Assembly (NCBI RefSeq): GCF_900086655.1 | Contig: NZ_LT575476.1 | Location: 329,308-393,307, forward strand | Reading direction: 5' to 3' | Length of the DNA: 64,000 bases | Source of the DNA: Paenibacillus tuaregi | Lineage (GTDB): Bacteria > Bacillota > Bacilli > Paenibacillales > Paenibacillaceae | In this document: positions 28,801 through 36,063 of the stretch, in pieces | Layout: every line of letters starts with the position of its first letter | How positions within the stretch are numbered: position 1 is the stretch's first letter | Program-made: the position numbers and the translations under genes | Notes under the pieces: model-generated | What the model was told of the DNA's origin: nothing | Databases searched by the model: none | What the model saw: only the letters and a program-made list of their open reading frames with translations

Positions 28801-29154
28801 TGCGGCCCCAAATTGGTGCTGCACACTTGTCTCTGAATTGCTTGAGCGGATCTGAGACTCTCCGCCGCTCTCAATTTGACGGATGTGCAGCAGGGCGGCT
28901 GCGATATGCTTGCAGTACTGGAAGCTGGAGTAGTATGCGGGGCAGGTGCACTTGGCTTCCACATCACTGTTGCTGTCAATCTCGATGTGAACGTCGTAGT
29001 TCTCATGTCCACGGACGACTGCCTCGAAGCTGCCGAGGTCATCATCATACTTGCGGAAGGTAACCCGGTTGTCCAGATAGTAAGCTTCACCCTGCTCATA
29101 GGAGAGTGGGCCGCACAACAATTTGATAATCCGCTGGGTCAACTGAAAATTCAT
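25819..29154 (-). CDS. SNF2-family helicase with SWIM zinc finger
   Basis: 1111-aa Swi2/Snf2 ATPase of the bacterial type, expected to translocate on DNA or remodel protein-DNA complexes. An N-terminal SWIM zinc finger (CTCPAYYSS then YCKHIAA, about residues 70-90) and a long middle region (about 130-640) precede the ATPase: Walker A DMGLGKT with K690, Walker B MDEAQ, motif III ALTGTPIEN, and in the second lobe LIFSQFTQM, SLKAGGTGLNLT and DRAHRIGQ. All motifs are intact. ATG 29154 has AAAGGAAA 6 bp upstream. It lies 26 bp downstream of a thioredoxin-like gene in the same direction, probably one operon. Such proteins are found in many Bacillales; their substrate is not established. Confidence 0.93.
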   Translation of the reverse strand: MNFQLTQRIIKLLCGPLSYEQGEAYYLDNRVTFRKYDDDLGSFEAVVRGHENYDVHIEIDSNSDVEAKCTCPAYYSSFQYCKHIAAALLHIRQIESGGESQIRSSNSETSVQHQFGAARQRVFHFEGMERSWSTRASSEPDTQLAGELLGLFRDKPRRPSGTRNLFDTREQLQVEFICRPFSYSYNKMMLGLEIKVGTGKRLYIVQKIRDFLGRIERRESMMFTKHFSYVPELHSFKPEDDAVIRQLIQIHQHEQIYRDTLNSSGTYGGKSGGERLLPVPPSFWEPLLPHLALVPTIKFMQNDRTYDGLSLSAEAVPIRFEFDKSPDDGYQLDIQGLDELTILDAYELVLTEGRLLKLPAAQCKRLIELKNMLDSSRDPQIRISPQQMEPFMERVVPGLMKLGEVHIAEAVSGQILRTPLKAKLFLDRVRDKLLASLEFHYGNIMINPVDDGSTQRAEGRILMRDGEQERRILELMEMSAFARSESGYFMEDEDGEYEFLQHIMPQLEKLAEIYATSAVKVRIIQPSAPPRIRADLDERTDWLEFSFDMGGIPESEIRNLLKSLGEKRRYYKMPNGSLLPLESEEFQEIVRLINEVGIRLGDLEGTQVRVPVARGLYLLDAQEQNRSLVLGRSFRKLLDNMRNPDNLEFDLPERLESVLRDYQKYGYQWMKTLAHYRFGGVLADDMGLGKTLQAIAFIVSILHEAEHLDLPVLVVAPAALVYNWRNELKKFAPEVHALIADGTRTERGRLLRSASGADVVITSYPLLRQDKDLYASRPFHTLIMDEAQAFKNHGTLTAQAVRMLQAKYRFALTGTPIENGLEELWSIFSSVFPGLFPNRQDFRELPRETIARRVRPFLLRRLKTDVLRELPEKIETVQASELLPEQKKLYAAYLAELQQETLKHLKDKDLQKHRIKILAGLTRLRQLCCHPALFVEGYTGSSAKFEQLLEIIEECRSAGKRMLIFSQFTQMLGMIRKELGYQGVPHFYLDGQTPGKERVELCARFNEGEGDLFLISLKAGGTGLNLTGADTVILYDLWWNPAVEQQAADRAHRIGQKNVVQVVRLVTEGTVETKMFELQQKKKDLIDEVIQPGQESLSSLTEQDIREILDI

Positions 29155-29180
29155 GTTTATTTCCTTTCCGTAATTCTTTG

Positions 29181-29510
29181 TTACTTCGGGCTGCTGAAAT
29201 GCTTAGTCAGCAAGGTATATAAATGATCGACGGAACGCATCGCATATTCAGTTTGTACAGGGGCGCCGTGCTCAAGCAGCACAAGCGCGGGAACACTGGA
29301 TATTTTCCACTTATCTCTAAGGAGCGGGGCATAGTTGATGTTTATTTTATACACCCGGATCGAGGGAGCTGCCACCAAGGCAATCTCAAGCATCCGTTCG
29401 CCCAATTGGCAGGTGCCGCATAATCCTGTATAAAAGTAGACCGCTTTAGCGCTGCTGTTGTCTTGAAGTGATTCAAGCAATTCTTGTTCTGTAACTTCCT
29501 GAAGTGACAT
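29181..29510 (-). CDS. Thioredoxin-like protein
   Basis: 109 aa with a thioredoxin fold: CGTC active site at residues 31-34, preceded by VYFYTGL, and the cis-proline segment ISSVPALVLL. Both cysteines are present, so thiol-disulfide chemistry is possible. The usual W before the active site is absent (TGLCGTC), as in the YtpP-like branch. ATG 29510 with AAAGGAAG 7 bp upstream. It precedes the SNF2 gene by 26 bp; co-transcription is likely, but the functional link is unknown. Confidence 0.88.
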   Translation of the reverse strand: MSLQEVTEQELLESLQDNSSAKAVYFYTGLCGTCQLGERMLEIALVAAPSIRVYKININYAPLLRDKWKISSVPALVLLEHGAPVQTEYAMRSVDHLYTLLTKHFSSPK

Positions 29511-29689
29511 AATGCACTTCCTTTCATGCGGGCTTTTGCCGGTATATCCCGCAAAATGTGCTCTTTAACAGTATAGGATGGATTGGGTGGAATTACGAGC
29601 CGCCGATAGCAGGGGAATAGAGGAGAAGAGAGGGGAAGAGAAGGCCAAACGGGGACACAGACAGGGCCAAACGAGGACACAGACAGGGA

Positions 29690-29872
29690 TAAGTAAGGAA
29701 AGGTAAGGACGGGTAAGACAGGTAAGGACAAGTAAGGTTAAGTAAGAACAACCAAGGACAACCAAGAACAACAAAGAACAACCAAGGACAACCAAGAACA
29801 ACCAAGGACAACCAAGAACAACCAAGAACAACCAAGAACAACCAAGAACAACCAAGAACAACCAAGGGCAGC
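29690..29872. repeat. A/C-rich 10-bp tandem repeat upstream of the thioredoxin-like gene
   Basis: Some thirteen tandem copies of AAGAACAACC / AAGGACAACC (29745-29872), preceded by looser GGTAAGGACA-type repeats and a duplicated GACACAGACAGGG block at 29650-29690. On the opposite strand these give spurious frames of repeating WLFLVVLGC. The whole 490-bp gap 29511-30000 holds no credible gene. Confidence 0.88.
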
Positions 29873-30000
29873 CGGGGACCCAAAAATACAAAGGAAACCC
29901 CTGCTTCAGGGCTGCCGGACGGCAGACCAAATTGACAGGGGCGTTGGATGGAGGATGATCGTACACACACCCACAACACACAGCTTCTTTTTTCAGCTCT

Positions 30001-31890
30001 CTAGCCCCTTAGAGCGGGTTCTTCATTTTCCGGACAAGGGGCCTGCATTAATGCGGCCGTCTCACCGGGGTGTGACAATGGGAAATGATGCCCAAGGGGA
30101 AGCGTATGTGCTTTCAACTGGCGGAAGCGGTCAGGCAGGTGGTAGATCCGGTCCTTATCTCCCCAGATAATAGATACTTTATCTTTGGGCCAAGCTTCCG
30201 GGTGCAGATCAAAAGTCTTGGCTTCTGTAAGGCTGGCTATAACCTTGGCTGTAACTGCCCGGACCCTTGTGGAACGCAGCTCATCCAGGGTATGAGAGAT
30301 ATATCCTTCCGGAATTTGATCCTCGGATTCGAAGCAGGTCCGGCTGATTAGTTGGCGGCTCAGACGTTCGCCCGTCAGTGTTCTCAGCATTGCCCGCGTA
30401 AGCGCCGGATACTGAAGCAAGCGTCCAGCAGGATGGAGTGCGGGCTGAAGCAGGTATACGGCATTCAGGCGCTCGGGAATCCGCTCCAACATCTTGGCTG
30501 CGATTAGTCCTCCCAAGGAGTGGCCTACCAGCGTTACAGGAGCCGCCTGGGACATAATGGTTTGGGTTACTGCATCCACATAGCCGTTGATCACGTCATC
30601 TTGGTGATGATAGGGGGACCGTCCGAAGCCCGGCAGGTCGGCCAGCCATACCGGAACGCCGTCCCAATGTTCAGCCAGTGGAATCAAGCAGTCGGCTGTG
30701 CTGAACGTTCCGTGCAGAAAAAGCACGGGGTCACCGCTGCCGGATTTCTCCAGCGTGGCCAAGGAACCCCGCCGTCCGCGGCGATAGCCAGCAGCCTTGT
30801 TTGTATACTGGCCTTCGGTAATGTGGGCGAGGCGGAAATCCAGATCGGCAATGGTGTGAGGCAGTATCGAAAAATTAACGGAAGTCGTTAAATCATGGCG
30901 CTCACAGATCACGTTTACGGGATCTGCTGGATAGTCAAGGTCCACAATGAAGGAGAGCGACTCGGGTGGAATGCCGAGCTTCTTCCCGAGGCCTCCTCTT
31001 CCTCCAAGCAGCTTATGCAGCAGGGGAAGAGGAAGCGAGCCGATGGGCCGAGGAGCTAGCAGTTCCTTGGAGATCTGTCCCACCAAACCCTTGATGGAAG
31101 GGCTTGACTTACGATTATCGAGCAGGTAGTAAGTTTTTTCTGCGGCAGATATATCCTTCTCAGCGGCGAGCGCGGCGACGAAGGCACCAAGATGGTCCAC
31201 ATGGACTAGGGGAAGCCAATGCCGTGCATTGCCTGGAACAAGGCGCAAAAGTCCACGGCTCACAGAATGCACAAGAATTCCAAGCCCACCGGTCTGTTCC
31301 GTGCTGCCGGTTACCGAATCCCCGATGACAACGCTGGGGTGTACCACGGACAGTGGAAAACAAGCCTCCCTGGCTTCCAGCCGCACCTCAAGGTCTGCGA
31401 GCATCTTCATCTGCTCATAGGGAGGCTCCTTCGCAAGCTCCCTTCGGGCCTCATCCGGATTGTCCAAGGAATTCCCGCGAATCGGGCTCTTGAAACCGAC
31501 GATGTGGATGAACTGGTGCAGCCCATGGTGGGTGTGGGCCTCACGAGCCAGGTTCAGCACCTCCCGGGTGCCCTGCAGAAATACGTCGCGTGCCGCCTGT
31601 TCACCAAGCTGGATATCCATAGGCCCTCCAGCGTGAATAAGGACCTCGGTCTCCCGGACCAGCTCTTGCCATCTGGCGGCTTCAAGTCCGAGATCAGGCA
31701 GAGCCAGATCACCCACGACGGGATGAATGCGCTCTGCCGGGGAGGGCGCAATTCCCAACTGCCTGAGCACCTCCTTAAACCGCTCTTGCGACCTTACAAG
31801 CAATCGCAGCTCGTGACCCTGCTGAGCCAGATTTCGTAGGATATGCCTGCCGATGAATCCTGTACCACCAGTAATAAATATCGAAGCCAA
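30001..31890 (-). CDS. Fusion of extended-SDR reductase and alpha/beta-hydrolase
   Basis: 629-aa two-domain protein. Residues 1 to about 370 are an NAD(P)-dependent extended short-chain dehydrogenase / thioester-reductase-like domain: GGTGFIG at 8-14, and YEQMK giving the catalytic Tyr and Lys. Residues about 385-629 are an alpha/beta-hydrolase: oxyanion region LFLHGTFS, nucleophile elbow GHSLGG with S458, and a late acid/His region around WGDKDRI and GHHFPLSHP. Both active sites look intact, so one chain may reduce and hydrolyse a lipid- or acyl-type substrate; the substrate is unknown. A 32-bp palindrome lies 23 bp upstream, between this gene and tetR, indicating control by the TetR protein. 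Confidence 0.85.
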   Translation of the reverse strand: MASIFITGGTGFIGRHILRNLAQQGHELRLLVRSQERFKEVLRQLGIAPSPAERIHPVVGDLALPDLGLEAARWQELVRETEVLIHAGGPMDIQLGEQAARDVFLQGTREVLNLAREAHTHHGLHQFIHIVGFKSPIRGNSLDNPDEARRELAKEPPYEQMKMLADLEVRLEAREACFPLSVVHPSVVIGDSVTGSTEQTGGLGILVHSVSRGLLRLVPGNARHWLPLVHVDHLGAFVAALAAEKDISAAEKTYYLLDNRKSSPSIKGLVGQISKELLAPRPIGSLPLPLLHKLLGGRGGLGKKLGIPPESLSFIVDLDYPADPVNVICERHDLTTSVNFSILPHTIADLDFRLAHITEGQYTNKAAGYRRGRRGSLATLEKSGSGDPVLFLHGTFSTADCLIPLAEHWDGVPVWLADLPGFGRSPYHHQDDVINGYVDAVTQTIMSQAAPVTLVGHSLGGLIAAKMLERIPERLNAVYLLQPALHPAGRLLQYPALTRAMLRTLTGERLSRQLISRTCFESEDQIPEGYISHTLDELRSTRVRAVTAKVIASLTEAKTFDLHPEAWPKDKVSIIWGDKDRIYHLPDRFRQLKAHTLPLGHHFPLSHPGETAALMQAPCPENEEPALRG

Positions 31891-31912
31891 TCTAATTCCC
31901 CCAATACAAATT

Positions 31913-31944
31913 TCATTTTTAGTACTATATAGTACTAAAAATGA
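31913..31944. promoter_or_regulatory. Perfect 32-bp palindromic operator (TetR site)
   Basis: Centred on TAGTACTATATAGTACTA; the palindrome is perfect over 32 bp. It lies between the tetR stop and the reductase-hydrolase start. A related imperfect copy stands before tetR at 32538-32559. A/T-rich flanks may add to a promoter for the downstream gene. Confidence 0.8.
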
Positions 31945-31953
31945 TTAAAAAAA

Positions 31954-32535
31954 TTACTTTAGCAAATCTGCTAAAGTAGAGACAGCCTCATCCAGGATGG
32001 TATGGTCGTCACCGGCATGGGTGAGGAACAACCCTCCCTCGATCAAGGACAGCACCATGGCTGCGGTAGCCTTGATATTCAAATTTCTTCTAAATTCCCC
32101 GTTTGAGACGCCTTTGGTTAACAGCTGCTCCAACAGACCGCGCAGCCCCCTAAAGAAGCCGCTAATCTGTGCCCGAATGTCCCGGGCATCCGGCGGTGTC
32201 TGTGCGTAGAGCGTCAGAAACGGGCATCCGGCCAGACAATTGCCGTTTTGCGCCATCAGCGCTTCCAGCATCAATTGCAGACGTTCAAGTACGGTTAAGC
32301 TTGTGTCTGCGGCTGCCTTCTCAATGAGGTCGCCGTACTCCTGAATCATACCGCTGAGAATCGCGGACAGAAGCTCCTCTTTGCTTTTGAAATAATAATA
32401 AATGTTGGTCTTGGATACCCCGCTGACACTCACAATATCATCCATACTGGTAAGCAGGTAGCCTTTACTAAGGAACAGCTCGCCAGCTGTGCGCAGGGCA
32501 ACGTCGCGGTTGGATAGTTTGGTTGTTGATTTCAT
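31954..32535 (-). CDS. TetR/AcrR-family repressor
   Basis: 193 aa. N-terminal helix-turn-helix (about 15-60): ALRTAGELFLSKGYLLTSMD, then SGVSKTNIYYYFKSKEELL, the signature of the family. The C-terminal ligand domain includes CLAGCPFLTLYAQ with two cysteines, seen in some thiol- or ligand-responsive members. The start is ATG 32535; an upstream TTG-type frame (to 32646) would run through the operator and is rejected. A palindromic site sits immediately upstream and a perfect one downstream before the reductase-hydrolase gene, so it should repress itself and its neighbour. Confidence 0.93.
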   Translation of the reverse strand: MKSTTKLSNRDVALRTAGELFLSKGYLLTSMDDIVSVSGVSKTNIYYYFKSKEELLSAILSGMIQEYGDLIEKAAADTSLTVLERLQLMLEALMAQNGNCLAGCPFLTLYAQTPPDARDIRAQISGFFRGLRGLLEQLLTKGVSNGEFRRNLNIKATAAMVLSLIEGGLFLTHAGDDHTILDEAVSTLADLLK

Positions 32536-32537
32536 AT

Positions 32538-32559
32538 TAGTACTATACAGTTCTAATTG
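32538..32559. promoter_or_regulatory. Imperfect palindromic operator upstream of tetR
   Basis: ATTAGTACTATACAGTTC followed by TAAT. The arms match with a few mismatches and share TAGTACTATA with the perfect palindrome at 31913-31944. Its place just upstream of the tetR start fits autoregulation. Confidence 0.7.
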
Positions 32560-32604
32560 CCGTATTGTCAAATGAAACATCGGAAGTACGGGAGCTTGTG
32601 CTAA

Positions 32605-32811
32605 GGTCCGTACTTTTTTAACGGCAAGTTCTGCAGACTTATTCAAACTGAATTACAACGTTTTGCATTACGCTGGTACGGTGTGGAAGAGTTTAAACTT
32701 GTTCTGGAGAGTATTGGATTCTCAGACGTGGTGGTATCAGCCGATTTCCAATACGGTCAAGCGCCGACCAATGGAGATCAGCCATTTGTTTATGAAGCAA
32801 TACGGAAGTAA
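32605..32811 (+). pseudogene. C-terminal remnant of a class I SAM-dependent methyltransferase
   Basis: An open frame without a start codon reads ELQRFALRWYGVEEFKLVLE, then SIGFSDVVVSADF and ending in FVYEAIRK before TAA at 32809-32811. This is the usual end of a small class I methyltransferase (the WY..EE....LE..GF pattern). The N-terminal two-thirds, including the SAM-binding motif, is missing and the fragment abuts the tetR gene start. It is followed by a good terminator, so the gene end is preserved and the deletion removed its front. Confidence 0.7.
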
Positions 32812-32822
32812 GTACACGTAAG

Positions 32823-32858
32823 GAGGGCCTTGGGTTTAAGCCAAGACCCTCTCTTTTT
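32823..32858 (+). terminator. Rho-independent terminator after the methyltransferase remnant
   Basis: GAGGG-CC-TTGG pairs with CCAA-GA-CCCTC around a GTTTAAG loop, followed by TCTTTTT. It begins 12 bp after the remnant's stop codon. Confidence 0.85.
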
Positions 32859-33040
32859 ATCTCCGTTCATGACGGACATTCATGATGGACATATTGAATA
32901 TCCAATAGTCTTCATCTAAGTATTAATACCGGGGGGGCCTGAGAAAGAAAGCCTGACTATTCTGCTATTCCTGGAAGGAGATCGGGAAGCAGAAGTTTCG
33001 GCATTCTCGATAGTTCTGTATTACATTGTCTTCGGATCAG

Positions 33041-33568
33041 CTACGTTGCAGAATGAAGGTCCAGCCTCCAGTCATTGCATCGCATCAGGCTTCCTGGCGG
33101 GTATTCGAAGTCACATTCCGCGAGGAACGAGAAGCCAAGCTTGTTACATACCGCGTTGGACGCCGGGTTGTCAATCGAAGGGAAGGCATGAACATATCTG
33201 ACCTTTTGCTCCTTCCTTGCAAGAGCAACTGCAGCCGCAACAGCCATGGTTGCTATGCCTTTGCCCTGATATGGCGGCAGCACACCCCAGCCGATTTCGT
33301 ACACATGCTCATCCTGCCATACTCTGTTCCAATAGCCGATACTGCCAACCGGTTTACGCTCCGGAAGCATGACAATGGCATACATGCGACCAGTCCCCCG
33401 ACCTTCAATCTCAAGATAACGCTTATGACGGGCTAAAATCTTTTCTTCGGTCTCCGGCCCCCCGAGGTGTTCCGTCATCTCGGGAGCATTGAGCAGCCGC
33501 AGTAAGCCAAGGTCGGCATCTGACCAAGGTTCAAGCTTAATCTGTGGAGGGTTTGTTGATTTTGACAT
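33041..33568 (-). CDS. GNAT-family N-acetyltransferase
   Basis: 175-aa acetyl-CoA-dependent acetyltransferase of the RimJ/RimL-like type. Seen: IKLEPWSDADLGLLRLLNAP at the N-terminus, the PVGSIGYWN strand, and the acetyl-CoA loop LPPYQGKGIATMA (Q/R-x-x-G-x-G/A), followed by NAVCNKLGFSFLAECDFEYP. The start is ATG 33568 with GGGTGA 6 bp upstream, not the further upstream ATG 33616. Its substrate is unknown. It stands alone, convergent with the methyltransferase remnant. Confidence 0.9.
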   Translation of the reverse strand: MSKSTNPPQIKLEPWSDADLGLLRLLNAPEMTEHLGGPETEEKILARHKRYLEIEGRGTGRMYAIVMLPERKPVGSIGYWNRVWQDEHVYEIGWGVLPPYQGKGIATMAVAAAVALARKEQKVRYVHAFPSIDNPASNAVCNKLGFSFLAECDFEYPPGSLMRCNDWRLDLHSAT

Positions 33569-33802
33569 AACTTTCACCCCATTCTGTGAATTTCGTGCAG
33601 CATGGCAGATAACCATGTTTTCTTAAACTCCGTTAACTAGTATAACTTATTTAGAATGCCTTGTGGAACATATGTTCTCAAAAAAACTAGCCGCTCAGGC
33701 TAATAGTATCGAATGAACAGAAGAAACCTGCCCGTTAGCTTAGCAAAGAGACAGCCGATTCTTGTGATCAGCTGCCTCCCGCAGGCACATACGATTCCAT
33801 CC

Positions 33803-34264
33803 TTAATGACGATTGAGTCCATTAAATTGTTTGAGCATTTGGATGAAATCATAAAGCTCCGCATTCTTCCATTCCGAAATCCGCTCATAGAAAACAGATT
33901 CTTTCTCCTTAAGCGCATCTGTTATTTTTTGTTGTCCAAGCTCGGTAAGGGATATCACAATTCCACGTCCATCATTTGGAGAGGCCTCTCTGTTCACATA
34001 ACCCAAAGACTGGAGCTGTTTGACAAGGCGGCTGACCGAGCTTCGGTCCATTGCCGTTGATTCCGCTAAGGCTGCCGCATTCGTTGGGCCATAAGAATAC
34101 AGCCATCGAACAATATGGAAGGCAGCAGGTTGTAAGGAGGAGTCAAAGTTCGCTGCGGCTCTGACATTCAAGGCATGTAAGGCACTAATGAGCGCGTTAA
34201 GCTGCTCGCCCAACTCCAACTCCAGATCTCCCCGTGGTATATCCTTCAACTCTTTATAGTTCAC
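33803..34264 (-). CDS. MarR-family transcriptional regulator
   Basis: 153 aa with the MarR winged helix: IVRWLYSYGPTNAAALAEST, then MDRSSVSRLVKQLQSLGYVN and the wing REASPNDGRGIVISLTELG. The GTG start at 34264 has AAAGGTGA 7 bp upstream; a TTG at 34270 sits too close to it. The gene is divergent from the SDR gene at 34426, and the shared 160-bp region contains an imperfect palindrome plus a repeated half, the expected MarR operator arrangement. It probably represses itself and the SDR gene. Confidence 0.93.
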   Translation of the reverse strand: MNYKELKDIPRGDLELELGEQLNALISALHALNVRAAANFDSSLQPAAFHIVRWLYSYGPTNAAALAESTAMDRSSVSRLVKQLQSLGYVNREASPNDGRGIVISLTELGQQKITDALKEKESVFYERISEWKNAELYDFIQMLKQFNGLNRH

Positions 34265-34302
34265 CCTCAATCACCTTTCTCTAGATCAAAAAAAACAGCT
34301 CA

Positions 34303-34357
34303 AATTTAATTGACATATATCAATTAAATTAATATAGTGGACATATATCAATTAAAT
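34303..34357. promoter_or_regulatory. Candidate MarR operator region: palindrome plus direct repeat
   Basis: 34303-34330 is a near-perfect 28-bp palindrome (AATTTAATTGA...TCAATTAAATT, one mismatched pair). The 17-bp ACATATATCAATTAAAT occurs twice, at 34313-34329 and 34341-34357, spaced by 28 bp. It lies in the divergent promoter region of the MarR and SDR genes. Confidence 0.75.
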
Positions 34358-34425
34358 ACTCAAGCTCTTCTGTTGTTTGGATTAGCTGCTTCAAAAAAAT
34401 TGTATCACATGAAGGAGAAATGACG

Positions 34426-35301
34426 ATGCCTAATAAAGCAACGGTTGTCATAACAGGGGCCACTAGTGGTCTTGGACAGCTTGTCGCGCTTGAATTGGCA
34501 GGCCGTGGGTTTGACCTTGTCTTGACGGCCAGGAAGAAAGCGCGCGCTGAAGCCACAAGAAAACAGATTGAGATGAGATCTCCATCTGCAAAAGTTGATT
34601 TCTTCTATGGGGATTTATCTCTGCTGAAGGATGTTAAACGGGTTGGGAGTGAAATAACCGCCGCTTACCCTAAAATTGATGTGCTGCTGAACAATGCCGG
34701 AATCCATGCTTTTGAGCCCCGTACAACACCCGAGGGGTTTCCTGAAATGATGGCTGTCAATTATTTAGCACCATGGCTGTTATCCCATATGCTAAAACCG
34801 TCTCTACAGAATGCAGGCAAGGCCAGAGTTGTCAATGTTGCCTCCGAAGCTTCACGCCGTCACGGAGTTTTACAGCTCCCTGGGGATTTAACGGATACAA
34901 CCCCTTTTTCTGCTCGCGGCTCGTCCTCCATTTATGGAAAAACCAAATTGTTGAATATTATGTTCACTGCTGAGCTGTCACGACGATGGAAGGGTACGGG
35001 AATCAGCGCAAATGCGCTTAATCCGGGATTTAACGTTACCGGACTTGGACGAGAGCTCTGGTTCGCCCCTTTATTAGAACGACTGCTTAAGGTTCTTCGT
35101 CTTGGAGATCCGCGAAGAGGAGCCGATATTATCATCCGCTTGATTATGGAGCCCGAATATCAGAACATGACAGGCGGGTACTTTAACGTTGGAACCGGAA
35201 AATCAATTGAACCCGTGCCGCCCGGGGGAGACGCCTCAATGCAGCGCAAGCTGTGGAAGGTCACGGAGGATTTGCTTGTGGAAAGAGGATTTCTTTCTTA
35301 A
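34426..35301 (+). CDS. Short-chain dehydrogenase/reductase
   Basis: 291-aa classical SDR: cofactor loop TGATSGLGQ near residue 11, the LTARKK strand, NNAGIH at about 88, and the catalytic YGKTK (Tyr-x-x-x-Lys) with an upstream serine in NVASEASR. The arginine-rich LTARKK segment after beta-2 suggests NADP preference. It resembles retinol dehydrogenase- or protochlorophyllide-type SDRs of Bacillales. ATG 34426 is favoured by AAGGAGA 7 bp upstream over ATG 34420. Substrate unknown; probably controlled by the divergent MarR protein. Confidence 0.9.
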   Translation: MPNKATVVITGATSGLGQLVALELAGRGFDLVLTARKKARAEATRKQIEMRSPSAKVDFFYGDLSLLKDVKRVGSEITAAYPKIDVLLNNAGIHAFEPRTTPEGFPEMMAVNYLAPWLLSHMLKPSLQNAGKARVVNVASEASRRHGVLQLPGDLTDTTPFSARGSSSIYGKTKLLNIMFTAELSRRWKGTGISANALNPGFNVTGLGRELWFAPLLERLLKVLRLGDPRRGADIIIRLIMEPEYQNMTGGYFNVGTGKSIEPVPPGGDASMQRKLWKVTEDLLVERGFLS

Positions 35302-35562
35302 TAAAACGGTCTTATTAAGTCAGATGGATAGCTTTTCCCCCTGTGCCCGCAGCTGTTTCTTTCAGGTAAGATTGGCGCTTCTGTCGAAACAGGGAGTATC
35401 GCAAGCCGGCGGGAGGGAGCAGATTCGCCAAGAATTGAACAAGCTGGTAGGTGGTATGCCCGGCTTTGCACCGACCAGGCGGGCTGGTTATTTTCATAAG
35501 ATAGAAATGGGAGTATAGTTGAGTCAACTAACTGCGATAGAGGAGGGAGCAATCGTCTTGGC

Positions 35563-35889
35563 ATGCTGATATCTCTGGTTGTTTTCATTCTTGCAGGCCT
35601 GGCCGAAATAGGCGGGGGCTACCTGATTTGGCTGTGGATTCGCGAATCGAAGCCCGGCTGGTACGGGCTGGTCGGCGCCTTAATTCTAGTTGTGTATGGG
35701 ATCATTCCGACCTTTCAACGGTTTCCTTCCTTCGGCCGCGTGTATGCCGCATATGGAGGGTTATTTATTGTTTTGGCCCTCCTGTGGGGGTGGGTCGTTG
35801 ACCGCAGAAGTCCGGATATCTACGACTGGCTTGGTGCGGCAATATGTATGATCGGGGCTTCGATCATCTTGTGGGCTCCCAGAGGCTAG
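35563..35889 (+). CDS. ynfA: YnfA/UPF0060 family membrane protein
   Basis: 108-aa membrane protein with four predicted helices (about 2-25, 30-50, 60-80, 87-106), the usual size of the family. Typical stretches are LAGLAEIGGGYLIWLW, RVYAAYGGLFIVLALLWGW and DIYDWLGAAICMIGASII. It is related to small multidrug-resistance-like transporters, but its transport role is unproven. An AGGAGGG lies 15 bp before ATG 35563, longer than usual spacing, and there is no closer in-frame start. It ends before a shared bidirectional terminator. Confidence 0.93.
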   Translation: MLISLVVFILAGLAEIGGGYLIWLWIRESKPGWYGLVGALILVVYGIIPTFQRFPSFGRVYAAYGGLFIVLALLWGWVVDRRSPDIYDWLGAAICMIGASIILWAPRG

Positions 35890-35973
35890 CCCGGTATAAT
35901 AATGTGTTTGTAATGAGCGCCTAGGGTTGTTGGAAGTGTTGATTAAGAGTGTTCAAGAGCTCTTCAGAAGCAT

Positions 35974-36021
35974 AAAAAGAAACAGCCTGATCTGAGTATC
36001 TGACACAGGCTGTTTCTTTTT
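35974..36021. terminator. Bidirectional terminator between ynfA and the TPM gene
   Basis: Arms AAAAAGAAACAGCCTG (35974-35989) and CAGGCTGTTTCTTTTT (36006-36021) form a perfect 16-bp stem. A-rich on the left and T-rich on the right, so it can end ynfA on + and the convergent TPM gene on -. Confidence 0.93.
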
Positions 36022-36063
36022 GTGTTATCCATGAGGTTGGCGCTGCTTATACAATGGGTGGAG

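Noticed and set aside
29565-29981. Hydrophobic frames of repeating WLFLVVLGC on the - strand
   Set aside because: They are translations of the AAGAACAACC simple repeat in two frames at once, without a ribosome binding site.
32536-32646. Upstream extension of TetR
   Set aside because: It would read through the palindromic operator and adds residues without family similarity; ATG 32535 begins the normal TetR fold.
35189-35518. 109-aa frame overlapping the end of the SDR gene
   Set aside because: It starts inside the SDR gene in another frame, has no ribosome binding site and shows no recognisable domain.
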